Shown one piece after another: positions 20,021 to 31,900 of a stretch of 64,000 bases of DNA. The stretch spans positions 3,976,001 to 4,040,000 of the forward strand of contig NC_049564.1 of NCBI RefSeq assembly GCF_013368755.1, read 5' to 3'. The position numbers and the translations under genes were made by a program. The notes beneath the pieces were generated by a model. The model was not told where the DNA came from, made no database searches, and worked only from the letters and a program-made list of their open reading frames with translations. Origin of the DNA: Talaromyces rugulosus. Lineage: Eukaryota > Ascomycota > Eurotiomycetes > Eurotiales > Trichocomaceae. Each line of letters starts with the position of its first letter. Position 1 is the stretch's first letter.

Positions 20021-21830
20021 ATGGAATCGACAAAAACGACAGCGTTCGGAACAAGAGATGTCGCTTCCCCAGAAGACGAGAAAGATGGGACACTGGTCGA
20101 TCAAGATGACATGCGTCGCATGGGGAAAAAGCAGCAATTCAAGGTGCGTAGGCAGTACACCGAGTATATACGGTCCAATATTGCCGCTGACCTTTCTCGC
20201 TCTCTACTAGAGAAACATGCGACCTCTTGCAGCATGGAGTTTTGCATTAGTCTTGCAAGCGACCTGGGAATATCTAATAACGTCAGTTTTTTTTTCTCCC
20301 CAAAGATTTCGCGCTCTAACGGATCTACAACTAAACTATTCAGTTCGGACAACACAGGATTACAGGACGGTGGTCTAGCAGGGTTGTTCTGGTCATATAT
20401 CTTCACTTTCGTTGGATTTAGCTTCATCATCGCCTCGCTGGCAGAGATGGCATCAATGGCGCCAACTGATGGAGGACAGTACCATTGGGTCTCGGAGTTC
20501 TGCCCGCGCCGGTACCAGAAGTTTGCAAGCTACGTAACCGGTATTTCCCTCTAGCCTATAAGTTTTTTTTCTTCTTCTGGGATATCTCTAACACATTATT
20601 GCCTCAAAAGGCTGGATATCAGTTTTGGCGTGGCAAGCAGGAACAGCCTCAGGCCCCTATCTCGTAGGCACTATTATTGAAGGGCTCATTAGTGTCCGTA
20701 ATCCAGACTTCGCTGCCCCAGGCTGGGTTGGCACGCTGCTCATTTTCTTGGTGGTTCTGGTGACATATGTTGTCAATATGTATGGCTCGAAACTAATGCC
20801 AATTTTGAGCAACTTCTTGATAGTCCTCCATGTCCTACCCTGGGCCGCGATCCTGATTGTTCTATGGGCTATAGCACCCCATCAATCCGCTAAAACGGCC
20901 TTCATGGATTTTGAGAATTTTGGGGGGTTACCTGGTATGGGAGTTAGTGTGTTGGTTGGGCAAATTTCTGCCATATATGGTTGCCTAAGTATGTGTTGTA
21001 TAGGTTTTTCGTCTGAAAAAGCGATGCTAACTTATTATATAGGCTCAGATGCATGTGCGCATATGTCCGAACAGATTAAAGATGCCGGTCATAATGTGCC
21101 AAAGGCTATGTTTTGGGGGTACATTATGAATGGTATTATGGCTCTCGTTCTGCTAATCGCAAACAACTTCGCGACTCCCTCTGTTGAGGACTCTCTGAAC
21201 GATGTGACTGGCTTCCCCTTCCTTTACGTCTTCAAGCAGTTCACGTCTACTTCAGGAGTGAATGCGCTTACGTCAATCATCCTACTACCCATGATTTTCA
21301 GCAATATCCTGTTCAACGCAGCCACATCTCGGCAAACATTTGCATTCGCCCGCGATAAGGGCCTCCCATTCCATCGGTGGATTTCCAAATACGACGAAGA
21401 GCGCAATATCCCCGGCAACGCTATCGCTTTATCTTGCATCATAACTTGCCTGCTTTCTCTCATCAATATTGGCTCTACTACTGCATTCAATGCTATAATT
21501 TCCCTGAATACGGCGGCATTGATGTTTACTTACACTATTTCTATTTCCTGTGTCATCTACCGAAAGATATGGCTCCCTGAAACCCTTCCTCGTCGTCATT
21601 GGGACTTGGGGCGCTGGGGACTGGTCGTCAATATTGTTGGCGTTTGCTATTGCTCCTTCGCCTTGTTCTGGTCTTTCTGGCCGACCGAAATGCCGGTCTT
21701 GGCTGACAACTTCAATTGGAGTATCGTGATCTTTGGTGCAATCTTTATTCTCAGCCTGGTGATGTATGCTGTGAAAGGAATGAATGAATATGAGCCCCCA
21801 GTGGAGTCTGTTGACACCAATGTGTCATAA
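20021..21830 (+). CDS. APC-family amino acid/GABA-type permease (518 aa)
   Basis: Five exons: 20021-20143, 20211-20281, 20344-20540, 20611-20988 and 21043-21830. The spliced protein reads QFKRNMRPLAAWSFALVLQATWEY, then a first helix with NTGLQDGGLAGLFWSY, EMASMAPTDGGQYHWVSEF and GWISVLAWQAGTASGPYL. These are hallmarks of the fungal Uga4/GabA-like amino acid-choline transporter group in the APC superfamily. About twelve hydrophobic helices follow, with SSDACAHMSEQIKDAG between helices. A polar N-terminus of about 45 residues faces the cytosol. It should be a plasma- or vacuolar-membrane importer of an amino acid, GABA or choline; the substrate cannot be assigned. The fourth intron (20989-21042, 54 nt, with a perfect GCTAAC branch) keeps frame if retained. 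Confidence 0.83.
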
Positions 21831-22501
21831 AATCTATCGTCATCAATTGTATAGCTGCTTTGATGCACTGTTACTGTCTCTGATTAGTTCTCATCTGCAG
21901 CTGGAACCACATACCGTTTGTTAGGCGTATTTGTCATACACTTTGCATCTTTGATCACTTGTGTGACAAGTTCAGGCTTTTTAAGTTCATTTTAAATAAC
22001 GTTAAAAGTAATATTCTAAATAGAAAATATACATATATTAGTTATAAGCTTTTAGTGGTAAGAATAACATTTGAACTATTTAGTAGATAAAATAAATGTT
22101 AAGGCATATAAAGGGTTAGGGTTTCGGAGTTGACGCGAGCAGAGTATGCATGTGGGCGTGCGGGCGATCAACAACCTCGATTATTTAATCGAGGCTGCTT
22201 TTGTATCAATAGACTTATATTATCTGTTAGTGTTTATGTGATATCAAGCGATATTTTTAAATAAGCCAAGAAGTGGTGCATAATTACATTTGTCTTAAGA
22301 TAAGAGGTGACGAAATACGCTAACATCTGATGTGGATCCCCGCAAGTAGAGAGCTCCGGCAGGCGCCAGCGCTCCTCCAAGACATCAACATTCATGACCT
22401 TTGCGCAACAGCAGCTGAGCCTCCTGTCGTTAGGTCGCTCTTGGATATTAATCCTGGCATAGGCAAGCTATGCTACGAATCCGACGATAAGGAAGCGCAA
22501 A
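21831..22501. other. Intergenic, AT-rich
   Basis: No gene is supported. Bases 21970-22110 and 22200-22320 are AT-rich with many TpA dinucleotides, possibly a mutated repeat remnant. The last 200 bases form the vps18 promoter and leader. Confidence 0.5.
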
Positions 22502-25500
22502 ATGGCGCTCGACCAATCGAGCAGCGGTTACGTTGCTCCGAGCAATCTGTCCGAGGCACAGGGAGGAGCAGCGGCTTCTTCGCAACCTATCTTCGACGTT
22601 CGACCTGTACAGCTTCAGTTTTCGCTCGGAGCGGACTTTGTGGCGGCGCAGGTGGCGAATAATGTTTTGATTTTGGCCCTGGCGACTGGGAGGATTCTCC
22701 GCATTGATCTGGATTCCCCGGAGGACATTGATGGTGGGTAGCCGCCACTTGCAGTGATTGACACGGTGAATACTAATATATCGATCGTTCTTAGATATTG
22801 ATCTTCCCAAGAAATCCTCAGAGACCGGTCTTATCCGACGCCTCTTTCTCGACCCCTCCGCTTCTCACCTAATGATAACCACCACCCTCGGCGACAACTA
22901 CTACCTCCACACCCAATCCCGCCAGCCCAAGGCGCTGTCGCGTTTAAAGGGCTTGATTGAAAGTGTCGCTTGGAATCCGTCGTTGCCCACTGCATCTACT
23001 AGAGAGATTCTAGTAGGAGTCACAGACGGACACGTCTATGAAGTATACATCGAGCCGACCACCGAATTCTACCGCCGCGAGGAGCGCTATGTCACAAACG
23101 TTTACCGAGTCCCCGATACCTCGATTACTGGAATCCATGCCGATTCGATACCCGGGCGGCCTGATCAAAGGGAAGTGATCATTGCTACACCTACAAAGTT
23201 GCTTCATTTCTCTGGACATGTTGGGCGACACGGGAAAGAGGGCGTTTATGCCGAGCTGCTCCAACGAAACAGCCCTACTGTCCATGAGGGAGGTGCATCG
23301 AGCAAGTTAGCAGCGCCTTCTTCATTGGCGGTTTCACCCAATCCTGTTGAGGATTATCATGGAGAAAGGCAGTTGTCAGATCAGAGGTTTGCGTGGCTTT
23401 CGTCGCAGGGCGTGCTTCATGGCTTGGTCGACCACAAGGCATCAAATTCCAGTAAAGCGACAGACAATGCCAAACTGCTTCCTCGCTCGGCTTTCCCAGC
23501 GACTGAATCTGCGCGAGGCGGGAAAAAGCTGATTCAAGATCCCATCACTGCCATCACTCTGTCACAATGGCATGTGCTTGCTTTGGTGGAAGGGCGAATA
23601 ATAGCGGTGAACGTACTAAGCGGCGAGAACGTGTATGACCAGTCGGTGCTCGAACCGGGTCAGAGCGTCCTTGGGCTTCTGAACGACCGTGCAAAGGGCA
23701 CGTACTGGCTGTTTACGCCTCAGGACATTTTCGAGGTAGTGGCCGAAGAGGAAGACCGAGATTTGTGGCGCATTTTTCTCAAGGAGCAGAAATTTGACGA
23801 CGCCCTTCGATATGCCCAGGGCTCGGCGCAAAAAGATGCTATTGCGACTGCATCCGGCGACTACCTGGCTAGCAAGGGCAACTATCTTGAAGCTGCTGCT
23901 GTATGGGGGAAGAGCAGCAAGAGCTTTGAGGAAGTTTGTTTGACTCTGATCGATAACAGCGAGCATGATGCTCTCCGGAAATATCTCCTCACCCGACTTG
24001 GCAGCTACAAGAAGTCTGGTGTGATGCAGCGGGTGATGATCACCAGCTGGCTCATTGAGGTTTTCATGGCAAAACTCAATTCTTTGGACGATACCATCGC
24101 GACGAAAGCGGAACTGACAGAAGGGACCAGCACGGGAGAATCCAAGGCACAGCTTGACGTCGTTCGAACGGAATTCGAGGAGTTTGTTACGCGATACAAG
24201 TCAGACCTCGACCAGAAGACTGTTTACGATATCATCAGCAGCCATGGGCGTGAGAAAGAGCTTTTATTCTTTGCAAATGTCACAAACGACTACAACTACG
24301 TCCTTTCGTATTGGATACAGCGAGAGAAATGGACCGAGGCACTGAATGTGCTCCAACGACAGACAGACCCCGAGGTCTTTTACAAATATAGTAGTGTCCT
24401 GATGGTTCATGCGGCTGCGGGATTGGTAGATATCATCATGCGGCAGACAAATCTTGACCCGGAGAAATTGATACCGGCCTTGCTCAGTTATAACAATGCG
24501 GTGAAAACAGCACTCAACCAGAACCAAGCAGTGCGGTACCTCGCATTTATTATTGCAAACCATCCTCGTCCTGCGGCGGCGGTGCACAACACTTTGATAT
24601 CGATTTATGCTTCCAGCCCGTCCTCAAACGAAGCAGCGCTTCTGACGTATCTCGAGTCACAACCATCGGAGCCATCTCCTTATGACGCGGATTTTGCTCT
24701 TCGGCTCTGTATTCAACACGAGCGAGTGCAGTCTTGCATCCACATCTACAGCTCAATGGGCCAGTATCTACAGGCGGTCGAATTGGCACTCAAGTACAAC
24801 GACATTGAACTCGCAGCGATTGTGGCTGACCGGCCCGAGGGCAACGACAAGCTGCGAAAGAAGCTCTGGCTACTGGTGGCTGAGCGAAAGATCCGACAAC
24901 CAGGCACAGGGATCAAGGACGCGATCGAGTTCCTTCGCCGATGCGAACTGCTCCGGATCGAAGACCTCATCCCGTTTTTCCCAGACTTTGTGGTGATTGA
25001 CGACTTCAAGGACGAAATCTGCAAGGCGCTAGAAGACTACTCAATCCACATTGACGAACTGCGACAGGAAATGGACAACTCGGCGCAGACGGCCGGCCAG
25101 ATCCGAGGCGAGATTGCAGGCTTGGATGCGCGGTACGCGATCGTCGAGCCCGGCGAGCGCTGCTGGATCTGCTCGCTGCCGTTGCTGAGTCGGCAGTTTT
25201 TTGTCTTTCCGTGCCAGCACGGCTTTCACAGTGACTGCCTGGGCAAAGAAGTGCTCGAGGGCGCTGGCGGCAAGAAACGATATATCCGAGACTTGCAGGC
25301 GCAGCTCAGCACGGGGGACATAACGGCGGGGCGGCGCGAGAAGATTATCAAGGAGCTTGACTCGTTGATTGCAGAGGCATGGTCAGTATTTTTTTTTATT
25401 GTCGCTAAAAGGAAAAGATGCTAACGGATTCTAGTATCCTGTGCGGAGACCACGGGGTCAAGCAAATCGACAAGCCGTTTGTTAGCGAGTCGGACAATAC

Positions 25501-25519
25501 GGGCGAGTGGGAGTTGTAG
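22502..25519 (+). CDS. vps18: Vps18/Pep3, HOPS and CORVET tethering subunit (967 aa)
   Basis: Three exons: 22502-22733, 22795-25381 and 25435-25519. The N-terminal half (to about residue 370) is the Pep3/Vps18 beta-propeller region, with DVRPVQLQFSLGADFVAAQVANN-like blades. The middle carries clathrin-heavy-chain-type helical repeats, including a segment around SYNNAVKTALNQNQAVRYLAFI. The C-terminus is a RING-type zinc finger: C867 and C870 (CWIC), C884, the histidines of CQHGFHSDC, and C940/C943 (CILCGDHG). The last intron falls between the two halves of this finger, so the 53-nt splice is needed to complete it. Vps18 is a core subunit of the tethers that drive endosome and vacuole fusion and lies on the cytosolic face of these membranes. 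Length fits other fungal Vps18 proteins. Confidence 0.93.
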
Positions 25520-26526
25520 CACGTTATCTATAATAGTTAGGGCTGTATATAAGGAATGTCGAGCTGTGTTGTTCATCCATCATATGGTCACGTGCAGATG
25601 CATGTTTTCGATTTACGTACACATTTACTAGTCTAAAGATAGAACGCATGGACCGAGACAGTTTCAGGTCGTCGATGTTTCATGTTGGGCGGATCCACCG
25701 AGGGGAGCGCCGATCGGCTCTCGACGCGTACTTTCTACGTAACATCTGGACATGGCGAGGGCAGTGCAGACCGGGCCTGTGCGTGGTGTGGTGTATATTA
25801 CTTCGCATATTATTATTATTAATCGGTCTGGTAATATAGGGGAGGGGAGGGGAATGCTATCTATCAGTCTATCAGTCCAGATCGTGCTGTATGTACAATG
25901 CAAGACATTCGTTTTAATTTAAACAACATCGTAGTACTAGTGCATGTAAATAAGAAAGGGCCTAGACTCGCCTGCTGCTGTCAACTTGTCTGAACCCCCT
26001 GATTAGGATTGACGCCTTGGCTTATCGTTTTTTTTTTTTTTTTTTGGTTTTGGCGGCTTTTTGACCCAATTAATGCAATTGACGCCGCATCCCCTTACTA
26101 GCACACAATCGTTAGTAGTACGTACTTGGTAGTTACATCCCTGTTTTCTTCTTCGCAAATCAATCGGTCGATCGATCGTCTTCCACTGTCGTTCTGTAAC
26201 GCGTTCGTTGTTCCTTCCCACCCTGATAAGCCGGGGGGATCCGCTCTTGTTTGTCCTCGTGCTCCGCTTCCTGCATTAACTAACATCATCGACAGCATCG
26301 CGCACGCATCCCTTGCTGCTGCTGCTCCAACCCCCACACTTTCTCGTCTTCGTTCTCTCGTTCTGCTTGTTCGTCGCTCACTCGCTATTTTTACTGTCAA
26401 TCATACCACACCGACTTTCGTTGATCGCTTGCGACATAGTCCTTTCTTTACAATCGCTACTTCTCTTACTACCGCCACTTGCAAGACCGCTCGTAACTCG
26501 TTACACCCGCTCGTCAAACCGCCGAC
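25520..26526. other. Intergenic: vps18 3' region and BAR-gene promoter
   Basis: About 1 kb without a supported gene. CACGTG occurs at 25589-25594 and a T homopolymer of 18 at 26028-26045. From 26150 to 26526 the strand is pyrimidine-rich and likely leader of the BAR-domain gene. An open frame from 26126 to 26530 has no ATG and is not called. Confidence 0.5.
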
Positions 26527-28120
26527 ATGAACGTCAACAAAAAACTCGACCGCTTCAAGCAATGGGCCGGCGAGAGAATGGGCGGCGAAGCCAGGACCAA
26601 CGTGTCCGACGACTTCAAGGCCATGGAGAGCGAGATGAATCTGCGCCACGACGGTGAGAGAGCCCCTGCGTTTACAAACTAGCGTTGCAACCAAGGTGTG
26701 ATATAATGGTTCTGACTGTCAACTAGGAATGGACAAAATGCATCGGTCCATGACTGCTTACGTCAAAGTCATCTCCAAGCGCACCGAGGGAGACGACAAG
26801 GAAAAGACGCTTCCCATTGCTCATCTGGGCAGTGTTATGATCCAGCATGGCGAGGACTTTGACTCGAGCAACGATTTTGGACAATGTTTGGTTTGTATGT
26901 TATGGAAACGAAGTCCTGGGGTCTGCCATATATGCTGACTGATTATCTCTAGTGACTGGAAGAGCTCATGAAAGACTGGCTCGAGTACAGGTGAGATTTG
27001 ACACGCCTTATTCTTTTCGTCAACTATTTGACTAATGAAACTTCTCTAGGAATCTTACTCCGTCCAAGCTACCACAACCTGGCTTGAAGCGCTTGAGCGA
27101 AATCTGGCGTCTATGAAAGAATACCAGGTGTGTTCCCCTGCCGTATGGATACCGTCTTGCCATGCCCTAATTTCGCAAAGAATGCCCGCAAAAAGCTAGA
27201 GACTCGCCGTCTGGCGTACGACACCTCGCTGGCAAAGATGCAAAAGGCCAAGAAGGAAGATTTCCGCGTTGAAGAGGAGTTGCGCACGCAAAAAGTCAAG
27301 TACGAAGAAACCAACGACGACGTCTACCGCAGGATGATCGATATCCAAAGCTCAGAGGGCGAGAACGTTGCCGACTTGACCGCTCTCGTTGACGCCGAAC
27401 TCAACTACCATGACCGATGCCGCGAAGTTCTGCTGCAGCTGAGAAACGAGTTGCCGGTAGCGTGAGTACTTTTCGTCTCGTAGGAAGATGACGCAAAACA
27501 AGAACTGACAAACCCGTGTGAACAGCAACACGCAAGCACCAGTGAACAATACTCGTCGTCCTGGCCGCGCACGGTCAAACACCGCCCACTCCTACCAAGA
27601 ACGATACGAGCCGGTCCAGGAGGAACACCTTCCGCCGCCGCAGCCTCCTCGTCCCACCATTGGATCGCGATCGCCGTCTTCAAGCAGACTGAATGAGCCC
27701 TTGCGGGATAGATCGAACAGCGCCTCTATGCGTACAGGACTAAACCGCCCTTCGACTTTTGAAGGTCCTACTCAGCTTCGACGCGACGAGTCCCCTGCTG
27801 CCACCTATTCTCCGAACCGTGTCCACAGCGACCTTTCAGTCCGAACGACCCGGGCCTCGTTGAAGCCTGTCAGCAAGGCATACGACAACTACCAGAGTGA
27901 CTCGAACTCACACGGAAATGTCAGCCCGTACGATGAAAGATCCGAATCACCAGCGACGTCGCAAGGCAGCTACTTTTCACGGAACCCCAGCTTCACAGCA
28001 GTAGACACTGTTGGTACAACGGGGATCAAGAAGGGCCCGCCGCCGCCGCCTCCATCGAGGGCTACCAAGCCGAAGCCGCCTCCACCACCGCCGTCGAAGC
28101 GCCATTTGGTTGGGGCATGA
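26527..28120 (+). CDS. BAR-domain protein with proline-rich tail (428 aa)
   Basis: Six exons: 26527-26653, 26727-26894, 26953-26990, 27050-27127, 27181-27461 and 27526-28120. The joined N-terminal 235 residues form a long alpha-helical BAR module: MNVNKKLDRFKQWAGERMG, HRSMTAYVKVISKRTEG, FGQCLVLTGRAHERLARVQ and a heptad-rich ARKKLETRRLAYD..RVEEELRTQKVKYEET stretch. BAR modules dimerise and bind curved membranes, commonly in endocytosis or late-Golgi traffic. The C-terminal half is Ser/Arg/Pro-rich and ends in two polyproline blocks (GPPPPPPS, KPPPPPPS) that look like SH3-domain ligands. The 38-nt third exon is needed to keep the helix continuous. Fungal relatives are known only as BAR-domain proteins, so no symbol is given. 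Confidence 0.85.
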
Positions 28121-28141
28121 TCGATATCGATATCGATATCG
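28121..28141. repeat. CGATAT hexamer microsatellite
   Basis: About three and a half tandem CGATAT units begin directly after the stop codon of the BAR-domain gene, followed by a CTTTCT-rich tract (28143-28195). Confidence 0.75.
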
Positions 28142-28998
28142 CTGTCTTTATTCTTTCTCTTTCTCTTTCTCGCTCTTTTATATTTTCTCTTGATTGTGTT
28201 AACACGTGGTGAACTGCTCGTTATACTGTTGTTTTTTTCACTTGATTACAAAACTTGCATGTATAGTTGGATTGTAACTGCTAGGACTTGAGTGTATCCT
28301 ACTTGGGGCGTCATAATGGCGAGAAGGGAATGCTAGGACGAGACAGGTTGATGGGCTGGACCCGTAGCAACAATAACATGCAATCAGACTTAGCATTATG
28401 CCCAATAGAGCAACTCGTGAATATACCAAGTACGTAGTAATAAGCAAGTACTGAGTACTAATAGAGAGCGAGCGCCAAGCCGGAAGGACGCATCCGGCTA
28501 GCGCGGCCGGTCACGTGCAAGCGGCAAGCAAATCTTCGCCTTCCCGAGCGCCAGGCAGGCTTTCCCTTCCCGCCAGCGCCTCAGCCAGGACCCCGACCTT
28601 CCTCCCCGTCGCGTCCTTCCCCATCCATCACCATTTCTATCCGCCCTTGGCCTCGTTTCCCATTCCACGCGCCTTTTTCATCCATTCTGGGCCCTGTGGC
28701 CCGACTTTGATCGCCATTCTCACCGGCCTCTGCTGGTAGACCGCCGTCCTCCCCTCTCCTCCTCGCCACCCCCCCCCTTGTGAGCTGAGTGTCCAGGGCA
28801 AAAAAGTCGGCCTTTGCCAACCGCGCAACCCTCCCTCCTGGTCGTCCCGGCGCATTTTCATCGTCAGGTCCCGCGCATATATCTCTGCGCCCTTCAGGTC
28901 GGCCCGACTAGATTTTTTTCCTTGACGCGTCGCCCGACCCGACTCTGTTCCAAATAACACGGGAAGTTTTCAATATTGTCGTGAAGCGGTTGCCCATA
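28142..28998. other. Intergenic: BAR-gene 3' region and sth1 promoter/leader
   Basis: No gene is supported. TCACGTG at 28511-28517 is an E-box in the likely sth1 promoter. From 28520 to 28990 the strand is C-rich and pyrimidine-biased, as in other leaders in this window. Confidence 0.45.
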
Positions 28999-31900
28999 AT
29001 GGCTTCCATTCAGTCAGCTCCCAACCCGGGAGCTGCCCATATGGCATTACCCCCTGATCTCACGCCAGCTCGCGTGCAGGAAGTGTACCAGGTATTTATT
29101 ATTGCCTATTATTTTTTCTTGGGTTTTCCTTTTGCGACTTGACCTAAAGTCTGACAACCTGGCTAGAAATTTCGCGAAATGCAAAAGTCTGGCGTGCGCC
29201 CCGATGACCCTGAATATATCAAAGCGCATAACATTCTCCTCGCGGTGCAGAAGCAGCAGGCATTTGCCAAACAGCGATTCCAACAGCAGCAGCAATTACA
29301 GCAGCAGCGACAGCAACAACAACAGATGCAACAGGCGAATGGAAATGGCAATGAACAACTACAACAGCAGCAACAGCAGCAACAACAACAAGCTGCCAAT
29401 GGTGTAAATAGTGAGTACCGAGTTACCGGCGCATGCTTTTACTATTTTTTTCTTGTTTGATTTTCAATGCTCACCTCCATTTTTCATAGGCCGAGCAGGC
29501 TCAGTCACATCCGCCACCAATGCCACCCAGGAACAAAAAGATGCCACTGGCAGTGTTCAACCACCTTCCGGTCAGAATGCCGCAGCGGGCGCGACAAAAG
29601 GCCCATCGGCTCCTTCAGGCAATTTCTCGACCGAGCAACTTGATACCCTTCGAAAGCAAATCCTCGCTTTCAAAATGCTCACCAAGAATGTGGCCATTTC
29701 ACCCGCCGCTCAAATGCAGCTTTTTGGCGGCGTCAAACAACAACCAGCTTCTCCCGCCGACAAGGTTGCAGCCGCGGAGGCTGTCGTTGAGAACGCCGCT
29801 GGGACCCCAGGCGATAAGCCTGTCGACAACGCGGAAAAGGAAGCCAATCTCAAGAACTTTTACGAAACATTGGAATCGCCTTGGGACCTTCTATCGAAAA
29901 CTATCAGCTACCCAGACCACGCCAAACGGGCAAATCGTCCACGGATTCCGAGTGTTTTTCCTACAGGCGTCGACTTGGAGCAAGTTCGTGAGGATCGCGA
30001 GTTGCTTATCTATAACAAGATAAGTGCTCGGAAAGCAGAGCTCGCGAATCTTCCTGCCAACCTTGGTGTCTGGGATTTGAGTCGAAGTGAAACCCCGGCA
30101 CCCGATAGCTCTTTGAAACTCAAGGCTTTGATCGAGTTCAAGATGCTGAATCTGCTGCCAAAGCAGAGGAAATTCCGTCAACAAATCCAGCATGAAATGT
30201 TTCACTACGACAACCTCGGAATGACTGGAAATCGGTCTACGCATCGCCGCATCAAGAAACAGTCACTGCGAGAAGCTCGTATCACCGAAAAGCTGGAGAA
30301 ACAACAGCGTGATGCCAGAGAGAATCGCGACAAGAAGAAGCAAGACGAAAAGATACAGGCAATCCTCGCTCACAGCCAAGAGGTTGTCCAAGCTGGTATC
30401 CAACAGCGTTCGCGCATGCAGAAACTCGGCCGCGTCATGATCCAGCAACACCAGCACATGGAGCGCGAAGAGCAGAAACGCGTGGAAAGAACCGCTAAAC
30501 AACGTCTTCAGGCTCTTAAGGCTAACGATGAGGAGACCTACCTCAAGCTTTTGGGTCAAGCCAAGGACTCTCGTATTACCCACTTGCTGAAACAGACCGA
30601 TGGTTTCTTGAAGCAACTTGCCTCATCCGTGAAGGAGCAGCAACGATCTCACGCCGAAAGATACGGAGGAGATGTTCAACTGGAAGAGGAGGAGGAGGAC
30701 GAAGAGGACTACGGTTCCGACGAAGAAGGCGGCGGCCGCAAGGTCGACTACTATGCTGTGGCTCACCGCATCAGGGAGGAGATCACTGCACAACCGTCTA
30801 TTTTGGTTGGAGGAACCCTTAAAGAGTACCAGATCAAGGGTTTGCAATGGATGATCTCGCTTTACAACAACAACTTGAACGGTATTTTGGCCGATGAGAT
30901 GGGTCTCGGTAAGACCATTCAGACCATTAGTCTGATTACGCATCTCATCGAGATGAAGAAGAACAATGGACCATACCTGGTGATCGTGCCTCTAAGTACT
31001 CTGACGAATTGGAACTTGGAGTTTGACAAATGGGCTCCATCCGTCACCAAAGTCGTCTACAAAGGCCCACCGAACGTGCGAAAACAGCATCAACAAACCA
31101 TTCGGTATGGTCAGTTCCAAGTCCTCCTTACTACCTACGAATACATCATCAAAGATCGCCCACTGCTCAGCAAAATCAAGTGGCAACACATGATTGTCGA
31201 CGAGGGTCATCGTATGAAGAATGCGCAATCGAAGCTCAGCAGCACTTTGACCCAGTACTACATGACCCGCTTCCGTCTTATCTTGACCGGAACTCCACTT
31301 CAGAACAACCTACCGGAGCTTTGGGCTTTGCTAAACTTCGTGCTGCCCAGCATCTTCAAGTCTGTAAAGTCGTTCGATGAATGGTTCAACACACCCTTTG
31401 CGAACACAGGCAGTCAAGATCGGATCGACCTGACGGAAGAAGAGCAATTGCTCGTGATCCGTCGTCTTCACAAGGTTCTTCGGCCGTTCTTGCTGAGACG
31501 TCTGAAGAAAGATGTCGAAAAAGATCTGCCGGACAAGCAAGAACGAGTCGTCAAGTGCCGCTCCTCCGCACTGCAGAGCAAGCTGTACAAACAGCTCCTC
31601 ACATCCAACAAGATGGTTGTCAGCGATGGCAAAGGTGGAAAGATTGGTATGCGTGGTCTCAGCAACATGCTCATGCAGATGAGGAAGCTTTGCAACCATC
31701 CATTTGTGTTCGAGCCTGTTGAAGATCAGATGAACCCTACTCGTGGAACCAACGACTTGATTTGGCGCACGGCTGGAAAATTCGAACTTCTGGATCGCGT
31801 CCTTCCCAAGTTCAAGGCGACCGGTCACCGTGTCTTGCTGTTCTTTCAGATGACACAAATTATGAATATTATGGAAGACTTTTTGCGATACCGGGGAATG

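Noticed and set aside
22116..22121. Telomere-like TTAGGG
   Set aside because: A single copy, not an array, in AT-rich intergenic DNA.
26126..26530. 134-codon frame whose stop overlaps the BAR-gene start (ATGA), like a regulatory uORF
   Set aside because: The frame begins at TTG and contains no ATG, so a scanning ribosome would not start it. It reflects pyrimidine-rich leader sequence.
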